In this document: piece by piece, positions 8,728 to 17,012 of the stretch
How the letters are laid out: every line of letters starts with the position of its first letter
How positions within the stretch are numbered: position 1 is the stretch's first letter
Source of the DNA: Dehalococcoidales bacterium
GTDB lineage: Bacteria; Chloroflexota; Dehalococcoidia; Lucifugimonadales; Lucifugimonadaceae
DNA: 35,470 nucleotides
Reading direction: 5' to 3'
NCBI GenBank assembly: GCA_009937255.1
Contig: JAACCT010000016.1
Location: forward strand, 1-35,470
Translations under genes and position numbers: made by a program
The notes under the pieces: model-generated
The model's database searches: none
Seen by the model: only the letters and a program-made list of their open reading frames with translations
What the model was told of the DNA's origin: nothing

Positions 8728-9846
8728 ATGACTAATAATATAATTGATACAAGTAAATTTGGTAAAGTATTTATTTCAAAGACTTCTCCAGAATATGTAA
8801 TAGGAGATTATGCCAATCTACTCTTGAAGGCAAAAATTAATAATGAATTTAGTTTAAAAAATAAAACCTTTATCAAAGCCAATATATCTTGGCAGCATTA
8901 TTTTCCAGCTTGCTCTACAGCACCTTGGCAGTTAGATGGAGTAATTAGGGGATTAAAAAGCTTAAAATTTTCAAATTTAGAAATAGCTCATAATGGTACA
9001 GTTGTTGTTGATGCTAGGGAGGGTAGGGATAATAATGGTTTTTCAAGAATAGAAAATAATTTATCAGTTCCGAGTACTGTTTTAGATGATCCTGATCAAG
9101 AATGGATTCAATACTTTCCAAAAAATAAAATGCTAGTTTTAGATAAAATTTACCCTGAAGGTATTATGATTCCAAAAAAATTAATTAAAAGTAATATAAT
9201 TCATTTACCAACTATAAAAACACATGTATTCACAACTATTACAGGAGCTATGAAAAATGCTTTTGGAGGTTTATTGCATCAAAACAGACATTGGGCCCAT
9301 GCTGATATCCATAATACTCTTGTTGATCTTTTAACTATTCAGTATGAGATTCACGAAAATATTTTTGCGGTTATGGATGGTACTTTTGCCGGAGATGGAC
9401 CTGGCCCAAGAGCAATGGATTTTAAAGTAAAAAATATAATCATGGCATCTTATGACCAAGTTGCAATAGATGCGATTTCAGCAAAATTAATGGGATTTGA
9501 TCCTTTAAGTATCCCAAAATTAAGAATAGCTCATGAAAAAGGATTAGGAATTGCTAATCCCCGAGAAATTAATATAGAAGGGGAACAAATTCAAAATATT
9601 AATTGGAAATTTTCGAGTAATAAAAATACATTTGCTAGCAGAATTCAAAAATATATATATTGGGGACCATTAAAACCTTTAGAAAAAATTCTTTTACGAA
9701 CTCCTTTGGTAAATTTTGCATATTTTGCTTCAAATTTTTATCACAACTCATTTTGGCTAAGATTTATAGGAAAAAAAAGAGTTAGGGAAGCGTTTAAATC
9801 CAAATGGGGAAAATTGCTTTTAAATTATAAAATAATTAAGCCTTAG
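8728..9846 (+). CDS. DUF362 domain-containing protein
   Basis: Member of the DUF362 family, 372 aa, function unestablished. Family hallmarks are the early KANISWQH segment near residue 50, the long conserved block LPTIKTHVFTTITGAMKN near 172-189 followed by FGGL, and AVMDGTFAGDGPGP near 225-238. The last segment resembles the region that in other DUF362 proteins precedes YDQVAIDAISAKLMGFDP. Some family members carry a C-terminal 4Fe-4S ferredoxin domain; no cysteine cluster is present here. The C-terminus (about 295-372) is basic and aromatic and might associate with a membrane, but no clear transmembrane helix is seen. It is monocistronic: divergent from the amidohydrolase gene and ending 1 base from the convergent thioredoxin-reductase-like gene. 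Confidence 0.78.
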   Translation: MTNNIIDTSKFGKVFISKTSPEYVIGDYANLLLKAKINNEFSLKNKTFIKANISWQHYFPACSTAPWQLDGVIRGLKSLKFSNLEIAHNGTVVVDAREGRDNNGFSRIENNLSVPSTVLDDPDQEWIQYFPKNKMLVLDKIYPEGIMIPKKLIKSNIIHLPTIKTHVFTTITGAMKNAFGGLLHQNRHWAHADIHNTLVDLLTIQYEIHENIFAVMDGTFAGDGPGPRAMDFKVKNIIMASYDQVAIDAISAKLMGFDPLSIPKLRIAHEKGLGIANPREINIEGEQIQNINWKFSSNKNTFASRIQKYIYWGPLKPLEKILLRTPLVNFAYFASNFYHNSFWLRFIGKKRVREAFKSKWGKLLLNYKIIKP

Positions 9847-9847
9847 A

Positions 9848-10798
9848 TTACTTATTTTCTAAACAGTAATTATAAGCGCTCAATGCTGATATTGCCCCTT
9901 GAGATGCAGCAGTTATAGTTTGTTTCAAATTAGAACCATTCGTTATATCTCCAGCTGCATAAAGGCCATGAATATTAGTTTTTTGATCTTTATCAACAAT
10001 AACCTCATTAGTTATTTTATCTAGCTTAATTCCAAGTGATTTTGGAATTTCAATTCTTGGATCTGCTCCAGCTTCAATCATCAAACCGTCTATAGTAAAC
10101 TCTTTTTGATTCTCAAAATTATTTTTTAGTTGGATTTTTTCAAGACCTCCAAACTCACTACCAATTAATTTTTCAACACTATTATTAAGTATTATGTTAA
10201 TATTTTTAGTATTCTTCAAAGTATCAATTAATATAGGTTCTGGTCTCCAAAGTTTTTCACCTCTATAAACAAGAAAAACTTTTTTCGCATATTTTGCTAT
10301 TAGTATTGCACCTTCAACGGCAGCGTTTCCCCCACCAACTACTACAGCTAAATCTTTATTTTTATATAAAGGAGCGTCACATGTAGAGCAGTAAGATATT
10401 CCTTTACCTGTCCATTCTTCTTCATGCTTAAGCTCTAATTTCCTTCTTTCTCTCCCAATTGCTAGTATTACTGTCTTTGCAAAAAAACTTTTTCCTCCGT
10501 ACAGTTCACAATTAAATCCATTGTCTTTCTTTTTAAGTGAGATTAAATTATTCTCCAAAATAGGTACATTTAATTTTGTCACTTGGTTCTTAAATTCAAG
10601 CATAAGGTCAAAACCATCTATTTCTATATTTCCTGGATAATTTTCTATTAGTCCTCCTATTGCAGTTTCACCTCCAAATTCTTGTCCTACTATAACGGTA
10701 TTCATTTGGTATCTGGCAGCATAAAGTCCAGCAGCAAACCCTGCAGCACCTTGACCTGCAATCAGTAGATCTATATTTTCTTCTAGATTATTTGTCAT
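9848..10798 (-). CDS. trxB: Thioredoxin-disulfide reductase-like flavoprotein
   Basis: FAD- and NADPH-dependent dithiol oxidoreductase of the thioredoxin reductase family, 316 aa, the normal length. It has an FAD-binding GQGAAG (15-20), the redox-active pair CSTC (137-140, in ISYCSTCDAP), the NADPH-binding GGGNAA (155-160) and the C-terminal FAD motif GLYAAGDITNG near 278-288. The active-site spacing matches low-molecular-weight TrxB, where CATC is usual. No thioredoxin gene is adjacent, so the partner may be thioredoxin, a glutaredoxin-like protein or ferredoxin/flavodoxin; the last would usually lack the CxxC. It ends 1 base from the convergent DUF362 gene. Upstream lies a 387-base gap that contains a terminator-like structure on the same strand. 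Confidence 0.92.
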   Translation of the reverse strand: MTNNLEENIDLLIAGQGAAGFAAGLYAARYQMNTVIVGQEFGGETAIGGLIENYPGNIEIDGFDLMLEFKNQVTKLNVPILENNLISLKKKDNGFNCELYGGKSFFAKTVILAIGRERRKLELKHEEEWTGKGISYCSTCDAPLYKNKDLAVVVGGGNAAVEGAILIAKYAKKVFLVYRGEKLWRPEPILIDTLKNTKNINIILNNSVEKLIGSEFGGLEKIQLKNNFENQKEFTIDGLMIEAGADPRIEIPKSLGIKLDKITNEVIVDKDQKTNIHGLYAAGDITNGSNLKQTITAASQGAISALSAYNYCLENK

Positions 10799-10895
10799 AT
10801 TTATACTCTAAATAATAATAATTTATTTTAATTATATTGTTTTTTTCATAATTCTAAGTCATTTATAATAATAAATTATATTTTTTTTAAAAATT

Positions 10896-10960
10896 AAAAA
10901 AAATGAGCCTCAAAATATAATCTAAAGTGGATTAGAGAAAATATTTTTAATAGAGGCTCA
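10896..10960 (-). terminator. Intrinsic terminator (hairpin plus T8) upstream of trxB
   Basis: TGAGCCTC and GAGGCTCA (minus-strand order) form an 8-bp GC-containing stem followed directly by eight T residues. On the plus strand the same stem has no T-run, so the terminator acts on the minus strand. It lies upstream of trxB rather than after a gene, so it must end a non-coding transcript or attenuate the trxB leader. Confidence 0.6.
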
Positions 10961-10969
10961 AATATCCTG

Positions 10970-10992
10970 TACTAGAAAATTATTTTCTAGTA
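10970..10992. repeat. Perfect inverted repeat (11-bp arms) in the trxB-argJ gap
   Basis: TACTAGAAAAT and ATTTTCTAGTA are separated by a single base, giving a hairpin with an effective 3-base loop. It is the most regular palindrome in the intergenic region and lies within the structured minus-strand element. It could be an RNA stem or, as duplex DNA, a dyad operator. Confidence 0.6.
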
Positions 10993-11050
10993 GTCGGCTC
11001 ACTTTAATTTTACCATTTTATGCAAAAACAATCTGTGTTATTTTTTAAAT

Positions 11051-11079
11051 TTGGTTAGGTATCTAACTAACGCTATATT
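11051..11079 (+). promoter_or_regulatory. Candidate promoter of the arginine operon with internal dyad
   Basis: TTGGTT (11051-11056) and TATATT (11074-11079) are spaced by 17 bases, the optimum for a housekeeping sigma factor. An inverted repeat GTTAG-GTAT-CTAAC (11054-11067) overlaps the -35 box and spacer, where a repressor would block polymerase. It does not resemble a standard ARG box closely enough to be called an ArgR site. A second small dyad, CTCAAA-TATT-TTTGAG, lies in the leader at 11120-11135. Confidence 0.4.
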
Positions 11080-11119
11080 ATACTTATTGTTATAAAATAG
11101 AATTTGTATTCATGTTATT

Positions 11120-11135
11120 CTCAAATATTTTTGAG
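11120..11135 (+). repeat. Small hairpin in the argJ leader
   Basis: CTCAAA and TTTGAG pair around a TATT loop, about 50 bases before the argJ start. There is no T-run after it, so it is not a terminator. It could be an mRNA-stabilising stem or an operator half-site pair. Confidence 0.3.
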
Positions 11136-11185
11136 ATAATACTCTTAATTAAATAATTATAAATTATCAGTTTAGGGAGAGAGAA

Positions 11186-12400
11186 ATGAGTTCCGGTTTT
11201 AAGCATATAAAAAAAGGAAATATTTGTTCTGCAAAAGGATTTTTATCCGGTTCAATTTATTCAGGAATAAAATCTCCGGGACTTGAAAAAAAAGATATTG
11301 GAATAATATATTCTGAGCATAATTGTGTTAGTGCTGGAACTTTTACACAAAATTCGATTGTTTCACCTTCAGTAACTTGGACTAAATCAACAATTGATAA
11401 AGGAAATATAAGAGCGATTGTTGCTAATTCTGGTTGTGCAAATACTTCTGTTGGAGAACAAGGTTTTATAGATGCTAAAGAAATGGCTTTAATAACATCA
11501 AAAGCCTTAGATCTTGATTTAGATTCAGTTGCAGTTGCATCTACCGGGATAATTGGAGTAGAGCTTCCCATGGCTCTAATGAGAAAATATATTCCTCAAA
11601 TTGAAATTTCTAAAAATGACGGAAATGGTTTTGCTAGATCGATTTTGACCACCGATAAAAGAACAAAAGAAATGGCTGTCTCTTTTGATATTGGAGAATC
11701 TAAAGTAACAATTGGCGGTGTATCAAAAGGATCTGGGATGATTCATCCAAATATGGCTACTATGCTTGCTTTTATTACAACAGATATTGATATAAATGAA
11801 TCTATTCTTAAGAATGTTCTGACAAATGCTGTAAATAAATCTTTTAATCAAATTAGTGTAGACGGAGATCAGTCAACTAATGACACAGTGCTTATTTTAG
11901 CTAATGGACAGGCAAAAAATAAAAAAATAAATACAGAAGAAGAAGCTGAAACTTTTGCTAGTGCTTTAAATGAAGTATGTATTTTTTTGGCAAAAGAAAT
12001 TGCCAGAGATGGTGAAGGAAATACTAGATTAATTGAAGCAACTGTAAATGGAGCAAAGAGTCAAAAAGACGCAAATAAATCTTCAAGATCAATTGTTTCT
12101 TCTAACTTAGTAAAAACTGCAGTTTATGGTAGAGATCCAAACTGGGGAAGAATTATGATGGCGGTTGGTGCATCAGAAATAGAATTAGAAGAATCTAAAA
12201 TAGAAATTTTTGTCAATGATATTCAAATTGTGGCTGAAGGGAAAACTACTCCATATAATAATCAAAGTGTTGTTATAGCAATGAATCAAGATCTTATAAG
12301 GCTTACTGTAAACTTAAATATTGGTAAATCATCTGGAACTGCTTGGGGGAGTGAATTAACTGAAGAGTATGTAGTTTTTAATTCAGCATACACAACTTAA
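11186..12400 (+). CDS. argJ: Glutamate N-acetyltransferase / amino-acid N-acetyltransferase (ArgJ)
   Basis: Ornithine acetyltransferase of the cyclic arginine pathway. It transfers acetyl from N-acetylornithine to glutamate and may also use acetyl-CoA. The protein has 404 aa, as usual for ArgJ. The self-cleavage site is clear: GSGMIHPNMATMLAF with the A191-T192 junction, where Thr192 becomes the N-terminal nucleophile of the beta chain. The oxyanion-hole region STG near 119-121 and the C-terminal GRDPNWGR motif are present, as is TVNLNIGKSSGTAWGSELTEEYV at the end. The start is supported by a strong Shine-Dalgarno AGGGAGAG at 11174-11181. It leads a six-gene operon with argB 9 bases downstream. 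The presence of ArgJ implies no need for a separate argE. Confidence 0.97.
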   Translation: MSSGFKHIKKGNICSAKGFLSGSIYSGIKSPGLEKKDIGIIYSEHNCVSAGTFTQNSIVSPSVTWTKSTIDKGNIRAIVANSGCANTSVGEQGFIDAKEMALITSKALDLDLDSVAVASTGIIGVELPMALMRKYIPQIEISKNDGNGFARSILTTDKRTKEMAVSFDIGESKVTIGGVSKGSGMIHPNMATMLAFITTDIDINESILKNVLTNAVNKSFNQISVDGDQSTNDTVLILANGQAKNKKINTEEEAETFASALNEVCIFLAKEIARDGEGNTRLIEATVNGAKSQKDANKSSRSIVSSNLVKTAVYGRDPNWGRIMMAVGASEIELEESKIEIFVNDIQIVAEGKTTPYNNQSVVIAMNQDLIRLTVNLNIGKSSGTAWGSELTEEYVVFNSAYTT

Positions 12401-12409
12401 TTTAAATAA

Positions 12410-13177
12410 ATGTCAAATAATATTTCTGTTATAAAAATAGGTGGATCTACTTTAGGTGCTGAGGACAGTACATATAAAGATATTTTGAATTTATTTAAAA
12501 AAGGTTGGAAAATTGTAATTATTCATGGTGGAGGGAAAGAAATTTCAAATTGGATAAATAAACAAGGCATAGAACCTCAATTTGTCGATGGCTTGAGAGT
12601 AACAGATGAAAAAACACTAGAAGTTGCAATAGCAGTATTATCTGGGAAAATTAATGCAGAAATAGTAACAGAATTTCAAAATATGGGTATAGATGCTGTT
12701 GGAATTTCTGGATCATCAGGAATTATTGAGGCTAAAAGGAAAGATGAAAAATTAGGGTTTGTTGGAGAAATTACTAGTTGTAATATAAATTTATTGAATA
12801 ATCTAATGGATAATGGATTCCTTCCTATAATTTCTCCTTTAGCGATAGCAACTGACTTAAAAAATCAAATTTATAATATTAATGCGGATACAGCGGCTGG
12901 TTATATAGCAAAATCATTAGAAGCAGATAACATAATTTTTCAAACAGATGTTCCTGGAGTATTTGATTCATCAAGAAGAATAATCCCCCAAATGACAAAA
13001 AATCAAGCATTAGAGCTAATAGATACAGGAATTGTTAATGGAGGTATGATTCCAAAAATAAAAGCATGTATAAATGCATTGGAATCTGTAAATTCTGGAA
13101 GAATTATTGATGGAAGAAACTCTGGAGCTCTCTTAAGAGCATTCACTAATGGGAATATTGGTACTAGAATAGTTTAA
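12410..13177 (+). CDS. argB: Acetylglutamate kinase (ArgB), short form
   Basis: Amino acid kinase that phosphorylates N-acetylglutamate, second step of arginine synthesis, 255 aa. Motifs: VIKIGGST (6-13, ATP phosphate loop), HGGGKE near 41-46, the substrate-binding GLRVTDEKTLEVA near 63-75, NINADTAAGYIAKSL near 155-169, and GMIPKIKAC near 212-220. The chain starts directly at the first beta-strand. It therefore lacks the N-terminal kinked helix that links dimers into the arginine-inhibited hexamer in plants, Pseudomonas and Thermotoga, and resembles the arginine-insensitive E. coli form in length. Feedback control may then act elsewhere. LysZ is a possible confusion, but the arg operon context decides. 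Confidence 0.95.
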   Translation: MSNNISVIKIGGSTLGAEDSTYKDILNLFKKGWKIVIIHGGGKEISNWINKQGIEPQFVDGLRVTDEKTLEVAIAVLSGKINAEIVTEFQNMGIDAVGISGSSGIIEAKRKDEKLGFVGEITSCNINLLNNLMDNGFLPIISPLAIATDLKNQIYNINADTAAGYIAKSLEADNIIFQTDVPGVFDSSRRIIPQMTKNQALELIDTGIVNGGMIPKIKACINALESVNSGRIIDGRNSGALLRAFTNGNIGTRIV

Positions 13178-13201
13178 AGATAAAAGATATTGGAGAAAGA
13201 A

Positions 13202-14395
13202 ATGAAATCAACTCAAGAATATAAAGATCTAGAAAAAAAATATTATATGCAAGTAGTTAATCGTATGCCTCCCGTATTAGTAACTGGTAAAGGGACTGTT
13301 GTTACAGATACTGAGGGTAATGATTATTTAGATTTTACTGCTGGATGGGCAGTTCTTAATCTTGGTCATTCACATGATTTTGTTACAAAAGCAATAAAAG
13401 ATCAAGCCGGAAAAATACTTCAAATGAGCAATTTGTTTTATACTACACCCCAGTTATCACTAGCAAAGACTATTGTAGATAATTCTGATGTAGATAGAGT
13501 GTTTTTTTGTAATTCTGGAGCTGAAGCAAATGAAGGAGCTTCAAAGCTAGCAAGAAAATGGGGAAAAAAGAAACTTAATGGTGCTTTTGAAATAATTACT
13601 ACTTTGAATTCTTTTCATGGAAGAACTCAAGCAATGATGGCGGCTACAGGTCAACCACATTATCAAGATAATTGGAGGCCACTTATGCCAGGATTTGTAA
13701 ATGTTGAATATAATAATTTAAAACAAATAGAAGAAGCATATAATGACAATACTTGTGCAGTACTAATTGAACCAGTTCAAGGTGAAGGGGGAGTTAATGT
13801 TCCTGATCCTGATTATTTAAGATCCGTACAGGAGTTTTGTAAATCTAAAAATATCTTATTTATGCTTGATGAAGTTCAGACTGGTATGGGTAGGTTAGGA
13901 ACGCTTTTTGGATATCAGAGATTTCAAGGAGTTGAACCTGATGTCATGACACTAGCAAAAGCTCTAGGATCAGGAGCTCCTTTAGGAGCTTTTTGTTCAA
14001 AAGAGTTTTGCTCTGTTTTAGAACCGGGTGATCATGGATCAACATTTGGAGGAAATGCTTTAACAACAGCATCTGGCGCAGCGGCTGCAGAGTTTATGGT
14101 AGAAAATAATATTCCAGAATTATCTTTAGAAACAGGTAAATATATGATGGAATCATTGAGTAAATTAATGTCAAAATATCAAATAATTACTGAAGTTAGA
14201 GGAATGGGCTTATTGATAGGTATGGAAATGAATAAAGAAATATCTGGAGATATAGTTTCTAAATCTTTAGAAAAAGGATTATTAATAAATGCTGTAAGGC
14301 CAAATATGATTAGGTTCATGCCACCTTTAAATGTTTCAAAACAAGAAGTAGATACCGCTATTAACATTATAGAATCTATATTAAAGGATTTTTGA
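13202..14395 (+). CDS. argD: Acetylornithine aminotransferase (ArgD)
   Basis: Class III PLP-dependent aminotransferase converting N-acetylglutamate semialdehyde to N-acetylornithine with glutamate as donor, 397 aa. The frame is open from a TTG at 13190, but the ATG at 13202 is chosen because GGAG at 13192-13195 is placed as its Shine-Dalgarno. Motifs: NSGAEANEGASKLARKWG near 104-121 (PLP phosphate binding), SFHGRTQAMMAATG near 137-150, MLDEVQTGMGR near 221-231 (Asp binding the PLP ring nitrogen) and TLAKALGSGAPLG with the Schiff-base Lys at about residue 253. The family also includes LysJ and ornithine aminotransferase; the operon position supports ArgD. It ends 2 bases before the argG start. 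Confidence 0.95.
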   Translation: MKSTQEYKDLEKKYYMQVVNRMPPVLVTGKGTVVTDTEGNDYLDFTAGWAVLNLGHSHDFVTKAIKDQAGKILQMSNLFYTTPQLSLAKTIVDNSDVDRVFFCNSGAEANEGASKLARKWGKKKLNGAFEIITTLNSFHGRTQAMMAATGQPHYQDNWRPLMPGFVNVEYNNLKQIEEAYNDNTCAVLIEPVQGEGGVNVPDPDYLRSVQEFCKSKNILFMLDEVQTGMGRLGTLFGYQRFQGVEPDVMTLAKALGSGAPLGAFCSKEFCSVLEPGDHGSTFGGNALTTASGAAAAEFMVENNIPELSLETGKYMMESLSKLMSKYQIITEVRGMGLLIGMEMNKEISGDIVSKSLEKGLLINAVRPNMIRFMPPLNVSKQEVDTAINIIESILKDF

Positions 14396-14397
14396 AT

Positions 14398-15618
14398 ATG
14401 TCAAAAGGGAAATGTATTTTAGCTTATAGCGGAGGTATGGATTCAACTATTTCTGTTGTTTGGATTAAAGAAAAATATGATCTTGATGTTATAACTTTAA
14501 CTGTTGATTTAGGAGCAGGTCCAGAAATTGAAGGAGTTGAAAAAAGAGCTAGAGAAGCAGGAGCTATTGACTCCGTCATACTTGATGTTAAAAACGAATT
14601 TGTAAATGAATATATTTTTCCTGCTTTAAAGGCAGGAGCTATGTATGAGGATGTTTATGCTCTATCTACGGCATTAGCAAGGCCATTAATGTCAAAAAAA
14701 ATAGTAGAAACAGCTAGGAAATTTGGAGCAGAATTTGTATCTCATGGATGCAGAGGTAAAGGGAATGATCAAGTAAGATTTGATGCTTCTATAATGACTC
14801 TTGCTGGAGAGGGAGAATCTATAAAAATAATAGCCCCAGCTAGAGAGTGGGGTATGACTAGAGATGAAGAAAAAGAATATGCTAATAAAGCTGGTTTAGA
14901 ATTAAGAGAAGTTGGTGAAAATAATAGAGTATATTCAATAGATAGAAATCTTTGGGGTCAGGCAATTGAAGGAGAGGACTTAGAGGATACATGGGTGCAA
15001 CCTCCAGAGGATGCTTTTTCATGGACTTCAAGCGTTGAGAATGCTCCAGATTCATCAGAAATTATTGAATTAGGATTTGAAAAAGGAATTCCAATCTCTT
15101 TGAATAATAAAAAAATGAATGGAGTTGATTTGATTGACTCATTGAATATAACGGCAGGTAAGCATGGAATTGGAAGAGTCGATCATTTAGAAAATAGATT
15201 AGTGGGCATAAAAAGTAGAGAAGTATACGAAACTCCTGCTGCTATAATTTTATATACTGCCATTTCAGCTTTGGAAACAGCAACATTATCAAGAGAACAG
15301 CAAAGAATAAAATCTAATTTATCAAAAATTTATTCAGACTTGGTCTACGATGGAAGATGGTTTACATTATTAAGAGAGAATATTGAATCATTTATGAATA
15401 GTGTCCAAGAATTTTCTTCAGGGGAAGTAAAATTAAAATTATATAAAGGCAATGTAACTGTAATTGGTAGAAAATCAAAATATTCCTTGTACGACTATGA
15501 TATGTCTACATATTCAACAACAGATAGCTTTAATCATCAATCCGCTGAAGGTTTTATAGATATTTACTCATTACCATCAAGAATTCAAGCTAAAAAACAA
15601 AAATTTAATGATTTGTAA
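14398..15618 (+). CDS. argG: Argininosuccinate synthase (ArgG)
   Basis: ATP-dependent ligase joining citrulline and aspartate, 406 aa from the ATG at 14398 (an upstream in-frame TTG at 14392 adds two residues and is less likely). The N-type ATP-pyrophosphatase loop reads AYSGGMDST (9-17), a variant of the usual SGGLDTS. SHGCRGKGNDQVRFD near 117-131 and the downstream IIAPAREWGMTRDEE are family signatures, followed by DRNLWGQAIEGE (citrulline/aspartate region). The length and the whole C-terminal multimerisation tail are present. It is sandwiched between argD (2-base gap) and argH (2-base gap). Citrulline must come from an ornithine or acetylornithine carbamoyltransferase encoded elsewhere. 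Confidence 0.96.
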   Translation: MSKGKCILAYSGGMDSTISVVWIKEKYDLDVITLTVDLGAGPEIEGVEKRAREAGAIDSVILDVKNEFVNEYIFPALKAGAMYEDVYALSTALARPLMSKKIVETARKFGAEFVSHGCRGKGNDQVRFDASIMTLAGEGESIKIIAPAREWGMTRDEEKEYANKAGLELREVGENNRVYSIDRNLWGQAIEGEDLEDTWVQPPEDAFSWTSSVENAPDSSEIIELGFEKGIPISLNNKKMNGVDLIDSLNITAGKHGIGRVDHLENRLVGIKSREVYETPAAIILYTAISALETATLSREQQRIKSNLSKIYSDLVYDGRWFTLLRENIESFMNSVQEFSSGEVKLKLYKGNVTVIGRKSKYSLYDYDMSTYSTTDSFNHQSAEGFIDIYSLPSRIQAKKQKFNDL

Positions 15619-15620
15619 AA

Positions 15621-17012
15621 TTGAATAATAAAGAAAACAAAAAAACTTCTTCTGTCCAAGGGGGAGAAATATTCGGTGATTTTACTAGTTCTTTTGAAGT
15701 AGATATTCAAATGTTTAGAGAAGATATTGAAGTGTCTGTAGCCTATTCTAAAATGCTCTTTAAAATAAAAATTATTACAGAACATGAAATGAAACAAATA
15801 AATTCTGCACTTGAAGAAATCAAAATAGAAATTGAAAACAATAATTTTCTATGGAATTCAGACTTAGAAGATATTCATTTGAATATAGAAAATGCTTTAT
15901 ATAATAAAATTGGAGAAGTAGCTGGTAAACTTCACTTTGGGAGATCAAGGAATGATCAAGTTGCCACAGATACTAGGCTTTTTTTTAAAAGAAAAATAAC
16001 AGATATAAAAAAACAAATACATGTTTTATTAAAAGTTTTATTAGTTTTATCAGAAAAAAATATCGAGATTATAATGCCAGGATATACACATCTTCAAAAA
16101 GGGCAGCCGATCCTTTTATCTCAAAATTTAATGTCATATTTTTCAATTATTTCTAGAGATCTTAAGCGATTTGAAAATACGTTTGAAAATACAGATGTTA
16201 TGCCTTTGGGATCAGGAGCATTTGGAGGAGTATCTATCCCAATTGATAGAGAATTTATAGCTAATGAACTAGGATTTAATTCTTTATCTAAAAATTCTAT
16301 TGATGCAGTCTCTTCAAGGGACTATATTCTAGATTTACTTTTTTCTTGCACATCCCTTATGACAAATTTATCAAGAATATGTGAAGAATTGATAATTTGG
16401 AATTCAGAAGAATTTGGATATATTAATCTTTCTGATGAATTTACGACTGGATCAAGTATTATGCCTCAAAAAAGAAATCCTGATTATTTAGAACTTATTA
16501 GAGGTAAAACAGGTGGAGTTGTTGGACAATTAATGTCATTGATTACAACTTTAAAAGGTTTGACCTTTACTTACAATAGAGATTTACAAGAAGATAGACA
16601 AGGAGCAATGAGTTCAGTTATAACCGTTACTAATACATTAGAAGTTTTAAGTACATTGCTTTCAAGAACAACTTTTAATAAAGAAAAAATGCTTGATAAT
16701 GCAATAAACTCTGATGTTTTAGCTACAGATTTTGCTGATTATTTAGCTTTTAAGAAAACACCTTTTAGAGAGGCTTATCAAATTATTAAAAAAATTTCAG
16801 ATACTTTAAAGAATAGTAATAAATATATTCATCAATTATCTCTTATTGAATTAAAAAAAATATCTCCTCTTTTTGAAAAAGATGTTCTAGAAATTAATTT
16901 GAAATCTTCTATAGAAAAAAGGAATTCACTAGGAGGAACATCACCAGATTCTGTAAAAGCTCAGATTTTAGAAGGAAAAAAATTCTTAAGAACCAAAGAA
17001 AATGGAAAATAA
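15621..17012 (+). CDS. argH: Argininosuccinate lyase (ArgH)
   Basis: Fumarase/aspartase superfamily lyase that releases arginine and fumarate, 463 aa. Signatures: HFGRSRNDQVATD (105-117), GYTHLQKGQP with the general-acid region His (154-163) and the flexible loop GSSIMPQKRNPD (277-288) with the catalytic Ser. The start is TTG, 2 bases after the argG stop. The first ATG is at codon 31 and would remove the conserved substrate-binding N-terminus (GGEIFGDFTSS in place of WGGRF), so TTG is accepted although no Shine-Dalgarno is visible. Coupling to argG translation probably supports initiation. The 3' end overlaps rpe by 11 bases. Confidence 0.95.
   Translation: MNNKENKKTSSVQGGEIFGDFTSSFEVDIQMFREDIEVSVAYSKMLFKIKIITEHEMKQINSALEEIKIEIENNNFLWNSDLEDIHLNIENALYNKIGEVAGKLHFGRSRNDQVATDTRLFFKRKITDIKKQIHVLLKVLLVLSEKNIEIIMPGYTHLQKGQPILLSQNLMSYFSIISRDLKRFENTFENTDVMPLGSGAFGGVSIPIDREFIANELGFNSLSKNSIDAVSSRDYILDLLFSCTSLMTNLSRICEELIIWNSEEFGYINLSDEFTTGSSIMPQKRNPDYLELIRGKTGGVVGQLMSLITTLKGLTFTYNRDLQEDRQGAMSSVITVTNTLEVLSTLLSRTTFNKEKMLDNAINSDVLATDFADYLAFKKTPFREAYQIIKKISDTLKNSNKYIHQLSLIELKKISPLFEKDVLEINLKSSIEKRNSLGGTSPDSVKAQILEGKKFLRTKENGK

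Larger units (their letters stand above)
10886..11005 (-). ncRNA. Structured minus-strand element with terminator: candidate small RNA or trxB leader attenuator
   Basis: Read on the minus strand, the region contains in order: a first TGAGCC (from 10996-11001), a perfect 11-bp hairpin (10970-10992), a second TGAGCCTC (from 10953-10960), and GAGGCTCA (from 10904-10911) followed at once by a run of eight T (10896-10903). The second and third elements pair over 8 bp. Inside their loop, AAAATA/TATTTT and TAATC/GATTA can extend the stem, giving a long hairpin plus U-tract, which is an intrinsic terminator on this strand. The first TGAGCC could compete for the same partner, as in an attenuator. It ends about 90 bases before trxB. 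It could be an independent RNA of about 110-130 nt or a regulated leader. No match to a known riboswitch, 6S, tmRNA or SRP RNA was recognised. Confidence 0.45.

Noticed and set aside
10970-10992. Possible integron attC or transposon end
   Set aside because: No integrase, transposase, target duplication or core-site sequence is nearby; the hairpin fits better within an RNA element.
13190-13201. TTG start for argD four codons upstream of the ATG
   Set aside because: GGAG overlaps this region and is well placed for the ATG at 13202, so the upstream codons are the ribosome-binding site.
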